Assembly (NCBI GenBank): GCA_026545225.1
Contig: CM048851.1
Coordinates: 36,776,456-36,840,455, forward strand
Source: Cornus controversa
Lineage: Eukaryota; Streptophyta; Magnoliopsida; Cornales; Cornaceae
Direction of reading: 5' to 3'
DNA length: 64,000 nucleotides
The notes under the pieces were generated by a model that ran no database searches, was not told the DNA's origin, and was given only the letters and a program-made list of their open reading frames with translations. Shown piece by piece: positions 49,849-60,912 of the stretch (position 1 is its first letter; each line of letters begins with the position of its first letter). The translations under genes and the position numbers were made by a program.

Positions 49849-50335
49849 GCATTAATCGTTAAATTTTATGCAATGTCTGAAATTGAAAATTATCAATTAA
49901 ATATATTTTATAATTTTTGGAGTGTCAAAACTATTTAAAGATAACTAAAGTATTTTAAGTAAGACGGTACCCTTATAAATAGGAGGTATCTAAAGAAAAT
50001 ACTATTACCGTTTTGGAGAATGAGAAAGAAAAAAAACTCACACTACACTCTAAAATTAAACTACAGAGTAACATTGCATTTTTTTTTAATGCAGGAAGGA
50101 CTCAACCTAATTTTAGAGTGTAACGAAGTGTCCTCATTTTTTTTCTTTTTCTCTCCCCAAAACAGTTATACTACGTTTTTAGATGCATCCTATTTGTAAG
50201 AAGACTTTTTTACTTAAAACACTTTAGTTATCTGATTTTTAGGTGATTTTGTATGTTTCAAAATTTACAAAGCATGTTTTAATCGATAATTTTTAATTTC
50301 AGTCCTTGCACAATGACTGAAATTAAATTCACGTA
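49849..50335. mobile_element. Foldback element with about 210-bp arms
   Basis: The left arm (49849-50067) and right arm (about 50111-50335) are inverted copies sharing GATAACTAAAGTGTTTTAAG-type, CCGTTTTGGAGA-type and ACACTCTAAAATTA motifs, around a short A/T-rich spacer. Non-coding; could form a long hairpin RNA if transcribed. Confidence 0.7.
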
Positions 50336-50345
50336 CGTTATCTCC

Positions 50346-51001
50346 TATAGAGTTGATAACAATTGAACAACGCTGGACCGTATACCAAGATAGCTACATT
50401 AAATATTTTGGCTGAATAGTCCCCTAAAAGCATGGGCTCTATCCTTAACATTTCACGTGCGCATGGCTTCTATGCTTAGTATTTTAGGTGAAAAAATCAA
50501 ACCTTACAGTGGAGTATTTATTTGTCATGGGTGGTATTTTATTGCAAACTCCAGTAATTTTTCTGTTTTTTGAATTATGATACATTTGAATGATGCATTG
50601 GTTCAATAGTGACACAACGGTAACTCTGAAATTTGCAAAATAAAATGGTTTAATAATAAATTTTTAACTATTTAACCTTATATATAAAAAAAAAATTCAT
50701 TTAAGATGTGATGATCAAAACCAGGCAAAGTAGGTGACTGAAATATATATTTGAATCAAAATAATTTTGGCTCATAACCCCTTTCTCATGGTTGACATTT
50801 GACAACACTAGTTTGGGACAAATGCTGAAAAGGACTTTGTTTTACTTTATTTAATTGAGGGCTCACAATCTCTCATGCCTGGCTTCCATTGGTTAATTAG
50901 TTGGAAGCTGGAACCATCGTTATCCCATTAATAATATGTTAGATTAGAGTTACATGTCTTCATCTCATCAGGGAGGAGATCTTTCTCGATCTTGTGCTCG
51001 T

Positions 51002-51036
<35 letters not shown>

Positions 51037-52175
51037 ATATATATATATTATCCCGGAAAGTCAAGTGTAAATTGACTTTTATTTTTGTCGAGCTTTCTGT
51101 CCTCTTACTTTTCTTCTTACATTTTTTTTTATTATAAAAAAAGAGAGTATAATTTAGTGACCATAATCTCCTATACAATCAATTTTTTGCATTTACCTCC
51201 TCCCTATACTACGTTTTTGACAATAACCTCCTTTTAGAAAACACCCAAAAAAATTATATTATATATGCTTATGACATTTTTACCTTTATATTGCTGAAAT
51301 ATGTATCACTATTTATAAAAAATTAAAGAGACTTATATTTTACCAAAAATATGTTCTAATCTTTTTATTCCTAGTATGGCATGCCTTTGGAATAGTATGA
51401 ATTTTTAGAGTTCTTAATTCAAATATAATCTAAAATATTTCTCTTACATAAGGGTAATATGGTCATTTTATATTGTTGCTAACAGCCATGTGAGTCATGT
51501 GACACTAGGGGTTATTTGCAATTTATTTTTAATTTTGCAGGCAAGGGGCGTTATTGGGAAAACAACTGCTGCGTATGGGTATGGAAGACAAGAAGAGGGA
51601 AGTATTTGAGGTAAAAGTAAGTACATTAACAAGTACAGTTTACTATTTCTTATCAATGTGAGATATTAAGAGAGGTACATATTTGTTGTTCCACATTATT
51701 TTTGGTGGTTGTCCTTTAATTCCAACTCATATTTTCATACGAGTATTTGTTAATTCAAACTTTTATCTATGTATCAACTAATGATTCCTAAAACCTAGTA
51801 TATATTTGAGAATATTAACTTTATTTTCTAGTAATTTCTTCTCTGAGACCTTTTTTCCAAGACAAATATTTATTCCACTTAGAAAATGGTCCAACATTTT
51901 TTTTTTTTTTTTTATCTTGACGGATAATTCACACACCCTCATTTTGTTTTTATTGGAACTTGAACTCTCAAATTTTCATGGAGATACATATATTCCCAAG
52001 TAAATTCTCTGTTGATTTCCATGATTGTTACAAAAGGTGTACAACAATCTATATTACATAAAATAATATTTTATCCTAACAAATAAAAGAAGAATATTAA
52101 ATTTTATCCTATCCTTGAATTTTGAAAATTTTGAATTTGAATTTTAGATTTTATATCTTTTGATTTAAAAAAATT
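50346..52175. other. Non-coding interval with a microsatellite
   Basis: No gene supported. (TC)n followed by (TA)n at 51002-51048. 51150-51565 has TTAGTGACCATAATCTCC and TTTGCATTTACCTCC motifs like the 43.3-kb MITE family and may be a degenerate member. Confidence 0.5.
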
Positions 52176-52910
52176 AGAAAGAGTAGATTGAGATGGTTTG
52201 GACACATGTATCGAAGACATAAAGACGTGTTGGTGAAGTCATCAAAACTAGTTGTAATAGAAGGTAAGAGACTTGGAAAGAATGACCAAAAATAAAATGT
52301 GATGGTATATCTTAATATATAGTGCATACATAGTTTTTTCTTTCTTTTTTCATCATTATCATCATTTTTGCCTCAGTTCCAAACTAGAAAGCACAGATAT
52401 TTCACCAAATATGTCGTACTCGTGTTAGACACGTGTCAGACATTTCTATAAAGTGTCTTAACATTTTTCTTTTTAGGACACTTCTTGGATACTTCTCAGA
52501 CACTCCTTGAACACGTGCAAATATTTTGTAGCAGTGATGTGTATTCAAGTATTTCGAAAGAAAATTATATGCGACTAAGTTATGATTAAACATGTAAGCT
52601 AAATATATGTAGAGGACTAAATAAGTTTGGTTCTTTAATTTATTTTAATCTATTTGTCTCTTTTTGTTTATAAGCTTGTTTGGTTCTTAACTGCTTGATG
52701 ATGAATTGAAGTAATTTTGTAATGTATTTTTTTTTGTTGAATAATTAATATATTATATTATTATTTTATAGCCGTATCCTCGCAGTGTCCATGTTCTGTT
52801 TTTTTATAATTTCCCGTATTGTCGTGTCCTTGCCGTGTCATACTTGTGTCCTATGTCCGTGCTTCCTAGGTCCCAAATAATGGGGTCGGCCAAAAGGATC
52901 GATTTTTTTG
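52176..52910 (+). pseudogene. LINE reverse-transcriptase tail fragment split by an inverted-repeat element
   Basis: 52176-52290 reads RLRWFGHMYRRHKDVLVKSS, the conserved end region of plant LINE reverse transcriptases (RLRWFGHV-RR). The typical 3' sequence TCCCAAATAATGGGGTCGGC appears at 52871-52890, and between them lies an inserted element. Confidence 0.65.
52386..52870. mobile_element. Inverted-repeat element inserted in the LINE fragment
   Basis: Left end CTAGAAAGCACAGATA and right end reverse complement CTAGGAAGCACGGACATAGG. Flanked by similar AGTTCCAAA (52376-52384) and AGGTCCCAAA (about 52868-52877) sequences, possibly a diverged target duplication. Repeats of ACACGTGTC/GTGTCC type fill the subterminal regions. 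Confidence 0.6.
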
Positions 52911-53526
52911 CCACTCCATTGAATTAGAATAGAATCTGATCTCTCAGAGTGTTTCTCACAATAATTATTATCGAAACTTATATCATTTTCCTAAATATCA
53001 TGGCAAAAGTAGTGGGGTCTGGTTGTTTATCGAACAAAATTTATAGTTTCTCAATAATCAAATTTTAGACTTGATATTTTCTGTTTTTTATCCCGAAACA
53101 ATTTCAGAATGAACATTTTATTATATTAATGAACTTCAGGCAATAACTGACATGCAAGTACAAGTAACCCACCAACCTGCATGAATCCCTACTTTTTTTT
53201 ATAAGCTACATCAACTTTTTCTAAACCAACTCAACAACAATAATATTAAGAGTATACAATATATACACACGCACACGTATACATACACATACATACTTGT
53301 TGAAAAAAAAAATTTCTTGACACGACTAACCAGGTAAACTTCTTACAAACACCCAAAAGTACTCGAAAAAAATAATACACTGAAAAGTAATGATGATTTT
53401 CTCCCTTTTTTTCATTGAGTTCTTCCCTCTATTTATATAAGAAAAGAATTTGAATCCCTATAGGATATGTATCTCGCCTTTCCTTATCTCTTTACTTTCC
53501 ATACTACAATTTTTCTTCTTCACAAG

Positions 53527-53640
53527 CTAATTACTTTCTTTGTTGGATCTGGATTGCTTTCGAACTAATTACTTTCCTTGTTGGATTTAGATTGCTTTCA
53601 AACTAATTACTTTCCTTGTTGGATCTGGATTGCTTTTGGG
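53527..53640. repeat. 38-bp tandem repeat, three copies
   Basis: Units start at 53527, 53565 and 53603 with CTAATTACTTTC(T/C)TTGTTG and differ by only a few bases. Confidence 0.92.
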
Positions 53641-54278
53641 GCCTGTTGAGCTTTTAGCTTTGCGTGGATTAGCACGTCGAACTGGCCCAACATACTCGCT
53701 TACAATTTATAACAAAACATAAGCCTTGCAGATCTAATTGATTCTTGGGTCATTGACGAGCTTGTAGATCCAGATAATTCTAAAAATCGGATTCACTTGC
53801 AATTTCAGTTAAGTAACACCTTGTTTGTGGGCTTACCCTCTTACTTCACTATTGGGCTTAATCCATTGCTTTACTTATGTTGTTATGTATTATGTTATGA
53901 TTGGTGAAAAGTTTTCCTTCCACTCTTTGCCCCCAATTCCTTTGAGTTATTACTTGTTATAACTCGAGGGAATTTATGTAGTTGAATGTTTAAAATTCTC
54001 TTTGTAAGCAAAGGGTCGCATTAATTTTGCAGAGCAAGGGGTGACGTTCCAAAAAGTAACATTTTCTCTTCATATTTATTTGTGCCTTTGCAATCATTTT
54101 GTACTTTACCAACTCACCATTTTCAGTTACAAAACTCTACAACTTTTAGCTCTGTTTTTTCATCTTCGCATCCACCGATTCTATTTATAACTGGTGCTGA
54201 TTCATCTTTCAAGGTCAATTCCTTTTCTCTCTCTCTTTGTTTCATTCCTTTTGTTCGCTGTTCTTCTTTTTCTTAATA

Positions 54279-55310
54279 TGAGTTTGATTGATAGTAGTCG
54301 TACTGTGACTGAGAACCTTGAGACCATTGTGTCTAGTTCGTCGATCCAAATAGTTGAGAGTTGTCACTCTGTTCTTGTTGATGAGGAAGTGCGTACGTCG
54401 ATCAAGGTATTATGGATGCTCCTTTGGTTAGGCAGAAAGTTGGTGTCGTTAGGGTTAGGAAAATATGTTCATCCCCAGTGAGGTCATCGTTGAGGAGTAC
54501 TCTCTGGATTATGATTATAGGATTGGTGAAGGGGTTGGTGATGATGAGACATTGTTCTCAGCTTCCCATATGAAAATGTTTAGATTTCTCCTTCACCCCT
54601 TCTATCATTATATTCTTTCCATTTTGGGGATCGCACCCCTCCAATTGAACCCTAATTTCTTTAGGATCCTATCTTGTTTGCTTTCACTGAACTGTGTTCA
54701 TAATCTAGACTTAGGTATGAACGATTTTTCGATTTGTTATTCCGTTAATATAATAGAGTTTGATTTGCAGATAATCGTTACCATCTTTTTCTAAAGGGTG
54801 GTAGAAATATTTATGTTGATGCTCCGACCTCTGATAAACTCTGGAAAGAACAGATAGTTCTCGTCAAAGGTGCTTGGAAAGTAAGTGTTTCCAAAGACTA
54901 TCCATTCTCAAAGAATTTGATGATGTCGTAATTCCTTCTATCATCAAGTCCGACAAGTTCCTATTTTTATGTGACATCCATTGTTGTGATTCTTTTCAAG
55001 GGTTTTATTGTCTCATCTATATTTTTGTGTTCAGATGAATGACTTTAATACTTAAGAAAGAATGTTTGGAGTGTTCGTCCCTCTATGAAGACATTCTTAA
55101 GCCTTACTAAGCTTCAAGTCCTTGCAGTTGAAGCCTCTCTTCAATTTGAGCCTCCAATTTCTGCAACCAAAAACTCCCCTCAATCTAAAATAGAGATGCC
55201 CAAACCGAAAAGTAGGAGAGGATCAACATCTGCTAGCCAAGACAAGGCTAGACCTAGTGAAGAAAAGACGAAGGGTAAACACGATGCCTTTTATGAAAAG
55301 TAAAATTTCA
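54279..55310 (+). pseudogene. Ty3/gypsy-related 'putative gypsy type transposon' gag-like remnant
   Basis: The frame at 54465-54794 contains FLLHPFYHYILSILGIAPLQ followed by LNPNFFRIL, characteristic of the plant 'putative gypsy type transposon' (Transposase_28) N-terminal domain, and continues near 54775-54890 in another frame as YHLFLKGGRN...LWKEQIVLVKGAW. The N-terminal part (54279-54480) and a Lys/Ser-rich tail (55085-55303) lie in further frames. Frame changes and stops mean it is dead. Confidence 0.65.
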
Positions 55311-55559
55311 TCGTTATTGCTGTTGCGGTTAAAAAACCCTCTGGAGAAGCCAATCCTTTTTCCAAATGCCATAAGCTAATGACATACGCTCTCAAAGAGA
55401 ATTTTTTTTTTCTTTCGCTCTCATTGTTGCTAACCAAGCTTCGAGTTCGGTTGATGAGGCATTTGTTGGCTAGAAAGAGCGATGGATCCCTGGTCTGAAG
55501 AAGCTTGATGGTTTATACATTACACTTGGGTATTGTGCTACTCTTGACTGCAATGTGAT

Positions 55560-56800
55560 GGGGACTTCACTAGGGGACTTTGGCTTGGCAGAGAAGAACT
55601 TCGTCAGCAGGATATCGATAGAGATGAACATCTAGCGAAGGCCCCACCTATGGTAGGGGGATACTCCGCCAGATCTCCTTTAATGATCAATGCTTCCACC
55701 TATTGTATCAGGTTTCTGCATTCGTTGGTTATATGATCAAAGTCACTATAGAATGCACAATGCTTGTTTTTTTCCTTTTGTACCAGTGGTTGCCTTATAA
55801 CCGACGGCTAACGGAAGATGCCTTTAATTTTGTTTTCCTGATAGGGCTTTGCTAAGGTCACCTTTAAAGACATGATATTTCTTTTAACCCTCTGTCCCTT
55901 CTCTGGTTCTTTAACTATTGGAGGTGCAGCCCAGGATGGTTTTGCGGTACTGATCTGGCTTTTGGTCTATTGTCCCATAGTGATCAAGGTTGATCATTGC
56001 TTTTTTGGTGCGTCATCCTCTTCTACCCTTAGGAAATTTTGGGATCGAATGTTTACTTCTCTCATATTTCTTAGGACATTTTTTACTAAAGACTTGTGGA
56101 ATTCCGCTTCTGGGAGTATTGCTATCCTAAAAGCCTCGATCGCTACTGTCTGATCGCAAAGGTCTATCATAGGCATCTCCAAATTAAATCGAGTCAAGAA
56201 AGATTTCAAGGTCTCTCATTTAGCTTGCCTCATTGTGAACAAAGCAGAAATCATTCACTTTCGCTCCTGATTTCTTACGTATTGAGCGATGAAAAGCTCA
56301 CAAAGCCTGGTGAAATTATGGATAGATTGAGGCAGTTGTTGTTTGAACTATAATAGTGTCGGTCCAGACAGGCTTACCGAAAATACCTTATACAAGCGCA
56401 TCTTTCTCTATATCCAGGGTCATCTTCTACTGGTACTGGTAAATGTGCTTTACGGGATTTATTTTTCCCTCAAAAGTGGTGAAGGTTAGCATAGTGAACC
56501 TTCTTGGCCTGTGGACCCTTGAGATATCTTCTGTAAATAGGGACTCGATCAACCTAGTGGTCATGAGAGCCAGATCTACTGGGTTTTGAGCTCTATCACT
56601 GATCTCCCTTTGCATTTGGACTCTCCAATTCAGATAGACATGATCATTTTGGACGTCATCAAATTGGCCAGCTCGTTGATTATCGTTTCCGGCGTGGTTA
56701 TGGTGGGATGTGCTAACAGAGTGATGGTTTGATTCGGCCCCTTCGTTCTGTCTATGTCCAGGTCCCCTTCCACTTTCAACACATTCCACTCTCGCTTGGA
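55560..56800 (-). pseudogene. Ty3/gypsy retrotransposon gag remnant
   Basis: Minus-strand frame 56789-56427 has the plant gag pattern SLFTEDISRVHRPRRFTM followed by TTFEGKINPVKHIYQYQ (compare the PF-KFKMP-YDGT-DP-EHL motif), then after stops 56209-55994 has FLTRFNLEMPMIDLCDQTVA followed by FHKSLVKNVLRNM. A cysteine-rich segment may follow near 55770. Several stops and frame breaks; no protease, RT or integrase is recognisable. Orientation is opposite to the gag-like remnant at 54.3-55.3 kb. Confidence 0.75.
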
Positions 56801-56919
56801 GGTCACTAAGCTGCTGATACAGAGCTTCATTTTGCTACATAAGTTACTGAACCATAAGAACCTTTCTTTGATTCCTAGGGGGTCTCCCGAGATGTACACT
56901 CCAATATTTTTATTCAATT

Positions 56920-57442
56920 ATTTATTTTACTATATAAGATGTTTTATGCTGGGAGTTTCTTTTCCCCTTTCATATTTTTTATTGTTTGGTTGAAATTTCG
57001 AAAATAATTTATCAGTTCAATCTTATTAAAATACACTATAAACACTTGCATATAAACATGTATATATGTAGAGGAAAATAAAGCCATCTTATGTAGGCGT
57101 ATATATCAATTGCTATATAATTATGTGTACAAATTTATATATAGACATGTATATAAATTTGTATAATATGTATTTGTATATGCAATTGTATACGTATGTT
57201 TTATTTCTATGCATTAGTCTATGTATATAAGTTCCAGTGTCGTGTGTGTGTAACAAATGACCATAAAAAACCACATGCAAGTCATTATAAGGCTTTGCAA
57301 ACGATATTATTTTCTTAAAGAATTATATATATCAAAAGTGAACATTGCAAAAATAAATTGAAAATAGGCTTCCACATTAGGTCATTGTACAAATTGGGAA
57401 GTTCTATTTTTGGGCTTCAAAAGTGATGTCACTGTTAGCCTT
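56920..57442. other. Non-coding interval; right part homologous to 45001-45060
   Basis: AT-rich. 57395-57450 matches the segment upstream of GDSL pseudogene 1 (GTGATGTCA and GTTAGCC shared), marking the left part of a segmental duplication. Confidence 0.5.
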
Positions 57443-57450
57443 TTTTATTT

Positions 57451-58575
57451 GGGCAAATTACACTTACCTCCCCTCAAGTTTGGCTTTATTACAGTTACCT
57501 CCCCTCTAGTTTGACATATTAGACTTACACTCATTTTATTACACAGATGTTAACGGTTGTTAACGAAAAATGTAAAATTACCCTTATGCCATTTGCACTT
57601 ATTTCCCCTCTAGATTAGCTTATTACACTCATCACCCATGTGTTTTGGAAAAATACACTTATCCCCCTCTAATTTGGATGTTTGTAACAAATACTTCCTT
57701 ATCGTCAACAACACTAACCGTTAACGATGGTCAATACTGATGTGGTCAAATTTGAAGATTTATATGACAAAAATTCTCTTCAAATATTTGTAGGAAAGCT
57801 TTTGTCCTATGTTGCTTGTGAAAAAAGACAAATATAACTCCAACTAAAGAAAATACATAGTTCATTTTCTTCTACATATTCGTTTTTCATATTCTCTCTC
57901 TCTCTAAATCTGTTGCTAATTTTATATCTATATATTCGTTAATATATCCTTTAGTTTTAGTCATTGTTCACTTTCGATTATATCGATTATTGATTTAGGT
58001 AATGACATCATAATGATGAATGAAGAAAACTAATAAATTTTGAAGTTTATCTTTATTCTAAGTGTTTGACAGATACTTCAAGCAAAATGTAATGAGTTTT
58101 GATCATTTGAAACGTTTCAGCCTTTAGGATTTATGAAAATATGTGCGAAGGTACATATAATGTAATTGTGACAAAATAGTTTTTAGTTAAAATTATTTAT
58201 ATAGTAATAAGGGCACAATTATAATTTCACATTTTCGTCACATAAATATTCAAATTTGGCCACACAAGCATTGACCATCTCTGACAGTTAGTGTTGCTGA
58301 CGATAAGGGGGTATTTAATACAAACGTCCAAATTAGATGGGGGTAAGTGCAATATTTCAAAATACATGGGTGATGAGTATAATAAGTCAATCTAAAGGGG
58401 AGGTAAGTGTAAATGACAAAAGGTTAAGTGTAAATGACAAAAGGATAATTTTATATTTTTGATTAACAATTGTTAAAATTTGTTAGTGAGAGAAGGGTAA
58501 GTGTAATATACCAAACTAGAGGGAAGGTAATTGTAATAAAGTCAATCTAAAGAGGAGGTAAGTGTAATTTATCCC
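57451..58575. mobile_element. Mutator-like MITE (1125 bp) in the duplicated GDSL upstream region
   Basis: Ends GGGCAAATTACACTTACCTC and, reverse complemented, GGGATAAATTACACTTACCT. TTTTATTT at 57443-57450 recurs at 58576-58583 (8-bp duplication). Long internal inverted repeats (both halves contain CCCCTCTA-type and TTAACG-type segments). The paralogous segment at about 45040-45065 lacks the element. Confidence 0.85.
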
Positions 58576-58649
58576 TTTTATTTTATATAATCAATATACA
58601 TGACATGTCTAAAACTAGTTTGACGTTAAAAATAGTAGGTGAGATTAGG

Positions 58650-59156
58650 GAATTATATACAAGTATTTTGCATATATAAGGACAGCTTGAAACCATGTGG
58701 GCATTTAGAAAAAGATGTTAAAGAAAGTAGAGGAAGCCATGCATTTTTAGTGATCTTAAAAACTTTAGTGCTCGCTCACAAATAACTTTTTAATCATATC
58801 ATCAATTATATATTAACAAGTGTATGCCCGTGCTTACGGCACTATCGTGCACTCGCCACCGTGACCATTAGATGAAATGATTGTAGACCGTTGATAGCCT
58901 CTGACATTTGGCGAGCTTAAATGTAATATAGATGTGCGACCTACCTGCAATTTTCAATCAACAGTTACACTAAACCCTCCGATGTCCCATCTCATGTTAC
59001 TCCAATAAATAACTAAATTAATGATCATTACTATATATAAGTGCATATAGAAAACCAAACAAATTACATAACAATCATAACTTTTTATTTCTTTTCTAAT
59101 AGTACTTCTTCTACTTGGTCTCAACACCAGTGCATGTGTTCATGAAAATGCAGGTT
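58650..59156 (+). promoter_or_regulatory. Duplicated promoter region of GDSL pseudogene 2
   Basis: Aligns with 60245-60910 upstream of the intact gene, including ATGTGGGCATTTAGAAAA, GCGACCTACCTGCA and the TATA block CTATATATAAGTGCATATAG (59031-59050). It has about 100 bp of extra sequence (about 58815-58930) relative to the intact copy and lacks the 269-bp insertion found there. Confidence 0.75.
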
Positions 59157-59370
59157 CTCTTTATGAAATTGTCTTCTGATCATTCTTTATCCTCTTGTTC
59201 AACTACTACTATTTTGTTGCCACTTTGCTTATCTTCTTTTGTGCACTAGTGATGCAGTTGTACAGCTGTCGGAAAATGTAACTATCCCGGCAGTGATAGC
59301 TTTTGGAGATTCAATTGTGGACCAAGGGAACAACAACAATATCAAGACTTGATTAAGACCGATTTTCCTC
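59157..59370 (+). pseudogene. GDSL esterase/lipase pseudogene 2 (exon 1 only)
   Basis: Matches exon 1 of the intact gene through the signal peptide, the [20 protein letters not shown] segment and GNNNNI. A frameshift in the signal peptide produces an in-frame TAG in the GTGCACTAG stretch (about 59243-59251), and a 1-nt deletion follows in the KTLVKAD region (about 59346). Homology stops near 59365 and exons 2-5 are absent before the intact gene begins. The catalytic GDS triplet itself is preserved. Confidence 0.9.
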
Positions 59371-60244
59371 AAGACGCCAAGCTTCTTGGGGGTGGGGGGA
59401 TAAAAATCGTGGAGACTGAGATCCAAAGCAAACAATATTATACCTCGTGAAGTGAGTTGTTATAAGATTGATAAAATTTTAGAATTTGTTCGTGTCAAAA
59501 ACACTTTTGAGACTGAAAACGAGTATATTTTTTCATTTGAAACTTCAAACCCTAACCCTAGTTCATCATCATCCACTGCACCTTCATCTCTCTTCGGTGG
59601 ATCTCAACCCTTTTCTCCCTCACCTTTCTCATTCTCTTTCAATTCTTTTTCATCTTCTTTATCCGCAAACCCTAACTCTAGTTCCATGTGATTTTCATTT
59701 GTATTTGATTGAATTTCATTTGCATTTGGGCATTACCTTGTCAATGGACTCAAGGGCATTTATGTCCATGTGATTTTTTTTATAATTTTATTAAACATAT
59801 AAGGTTATTATTGTCATTCTTTTCATACAAGAGAGGGCGAAATGAGTTAACTATTCTGTCCGAAAAAAAACTGTAAAAGATGTTGTTGAGCAAACGTGTC
59901 AGATCTCAGGAGAGATTTAAATCATTGTAATTTATCTAAACTTAAAAAAAAATCAGTGTAATTTATACATATATATTTATACACAATTCATTACATTTTT
60001 ACTACTGGCGGAACTACAGCTGGGCTAACCTGGGCTATAGCCCAGGTCCAATTTTTTTTTTTACTACTACTGTATTTAAGTTAACTCACTAGTCCAGCCC
60101 AGCCCAGTCTAGTCCAGCCCAGCCCAGCCCTCCCCATTTTGCAATCCTGGCTCCGCCCCTGATTTTTACGGATCATTTAATAGGTGTAATCTTGGAAAAC
60201 TCTTCAACTAATTTTCCATTTGGTGGACCCCACCTATGTAACAA
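59371..60244. other. Spacer between pseudogene 2 and the intact GDSL gene
   Basis: An open frame at 59452-59694 is Ser/Pro/Phe-rich (FGGSQPFSPSPFSF), without a recognised domain, and part of it (about 59465-59535) is similar to 45790-45875, so it belongs to repeated DNA. 59900-59960 resembles a degenerate Mutator-like MITE end. 60004-60165 holds GGCGGAACTACAGCTGGG and GGCTCCGCCCCTG, remnants of a TE with GGGGCGGAGCC-type ends. Confidence 0.5.
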
Positions 60245-60912
60245 AGTATTGCATATAAGAAAAGCGTGAAATCATGTGGGCATTTAGAAAAGTATGGTAA
60301 AGAAAGTAGAGGAAGTCATGCATTTTGACTTTTGAGTGAACTTAAAAAGCTTTAGTACTCGCTCATAAATAACTTTTTAATCATATCATCGTTTCATCAA
60401 TTACATATTGTATTAATGTGCGACCTACCTGCATTTTTCAATCAATACCTACACTGGACGTACCCTCCAATGTGCATCTCATGTTAGTCGAATAAGCAGC
60501 TAAGTCAAAGATCTTTGCTGGGAACGGACCTACAGTCAAATCAATGGAGCATCCGTCTTTACTAATTTATTTTATTTTATATTTTATTATATGTCTATTA
60601 TTTTATAAAAATTATAAAAATATTTCATTAAAATTATCTTTTACCCCTACTAAAATTATAAAAAAATTTCACTATATACAACTTTACCCTTACATATATA
60701 TATATATATATATTTGTCCAAACTAATCTTACAATTATAATTGTTTTTAACTTTGCTCCACTCACGTAAACTTTTGGCTCCATCACTGTTGCTATATATA
60801 TAAGTGCATATAGAAAACCATACAATATACATAGCAACAATCACAAGTTCCTTTTAATTCTTTTCTAGTACTTGTATCTACTTAGTCTCAAGTCTCACTA
60901 GTGCATGTGTTG
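60245..60912 (+). promoter_or_regulatory. Promoter and leader of the intact GDSL gene
   Basis: A TATA box TATATATATAA at 60793-60803 lies 110 nt before the start codon, and the block from it through AAGTGCATATAGAAAACCA is conserved in the two pseudogene copies. A 269-bp insertion (60520-60788) sits directly upstream of the TATA box. One short upstream frame (ATGTGTTGA, 60905-60913) overlaps the main ATG by one base. Confidence 0.7.
60520..60788. mobile_element. 269-bp insertion next to the TATA box of the intact GDSL gene
   Basis: TTGCT at 60515-60519 and 60789-60793 forms a 5-bp direct repeat around the insert, and both paralogous promoters (about 45100 and 59030) read straight through this position. 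The ends share ATGGAGC motifs in inverted arrangement (CAATGGAGCATCCG near the left, reverse complement GATGGAGCCAAAAG at the right). Non-coding; superfamily uncertain. Confidence 0.75.

Noticed and set aside
54082-54276. Small frame before the gypsy-like remnant
   Set aside because: Pyrimidine-rich, no domain; more likely part of the retroelement leader than a gene.
59452-59694. Ser/Phe-rich frame resembling FG-nucleoporin repeats
   Set aside because: Only one FG dipeptide, low-complexity composition, and part of the sequence is repeated at 45.8 kb, so it is repetitive DNA, not a nucleoporin gene.
60901-60912. Upstream extension of the GDSL frame from a GTG or TTG codon
   Set aside because: Plant nuclear genes rarely use these starts; the first in-frame ATG at 60913 gives a standard signal peptide.
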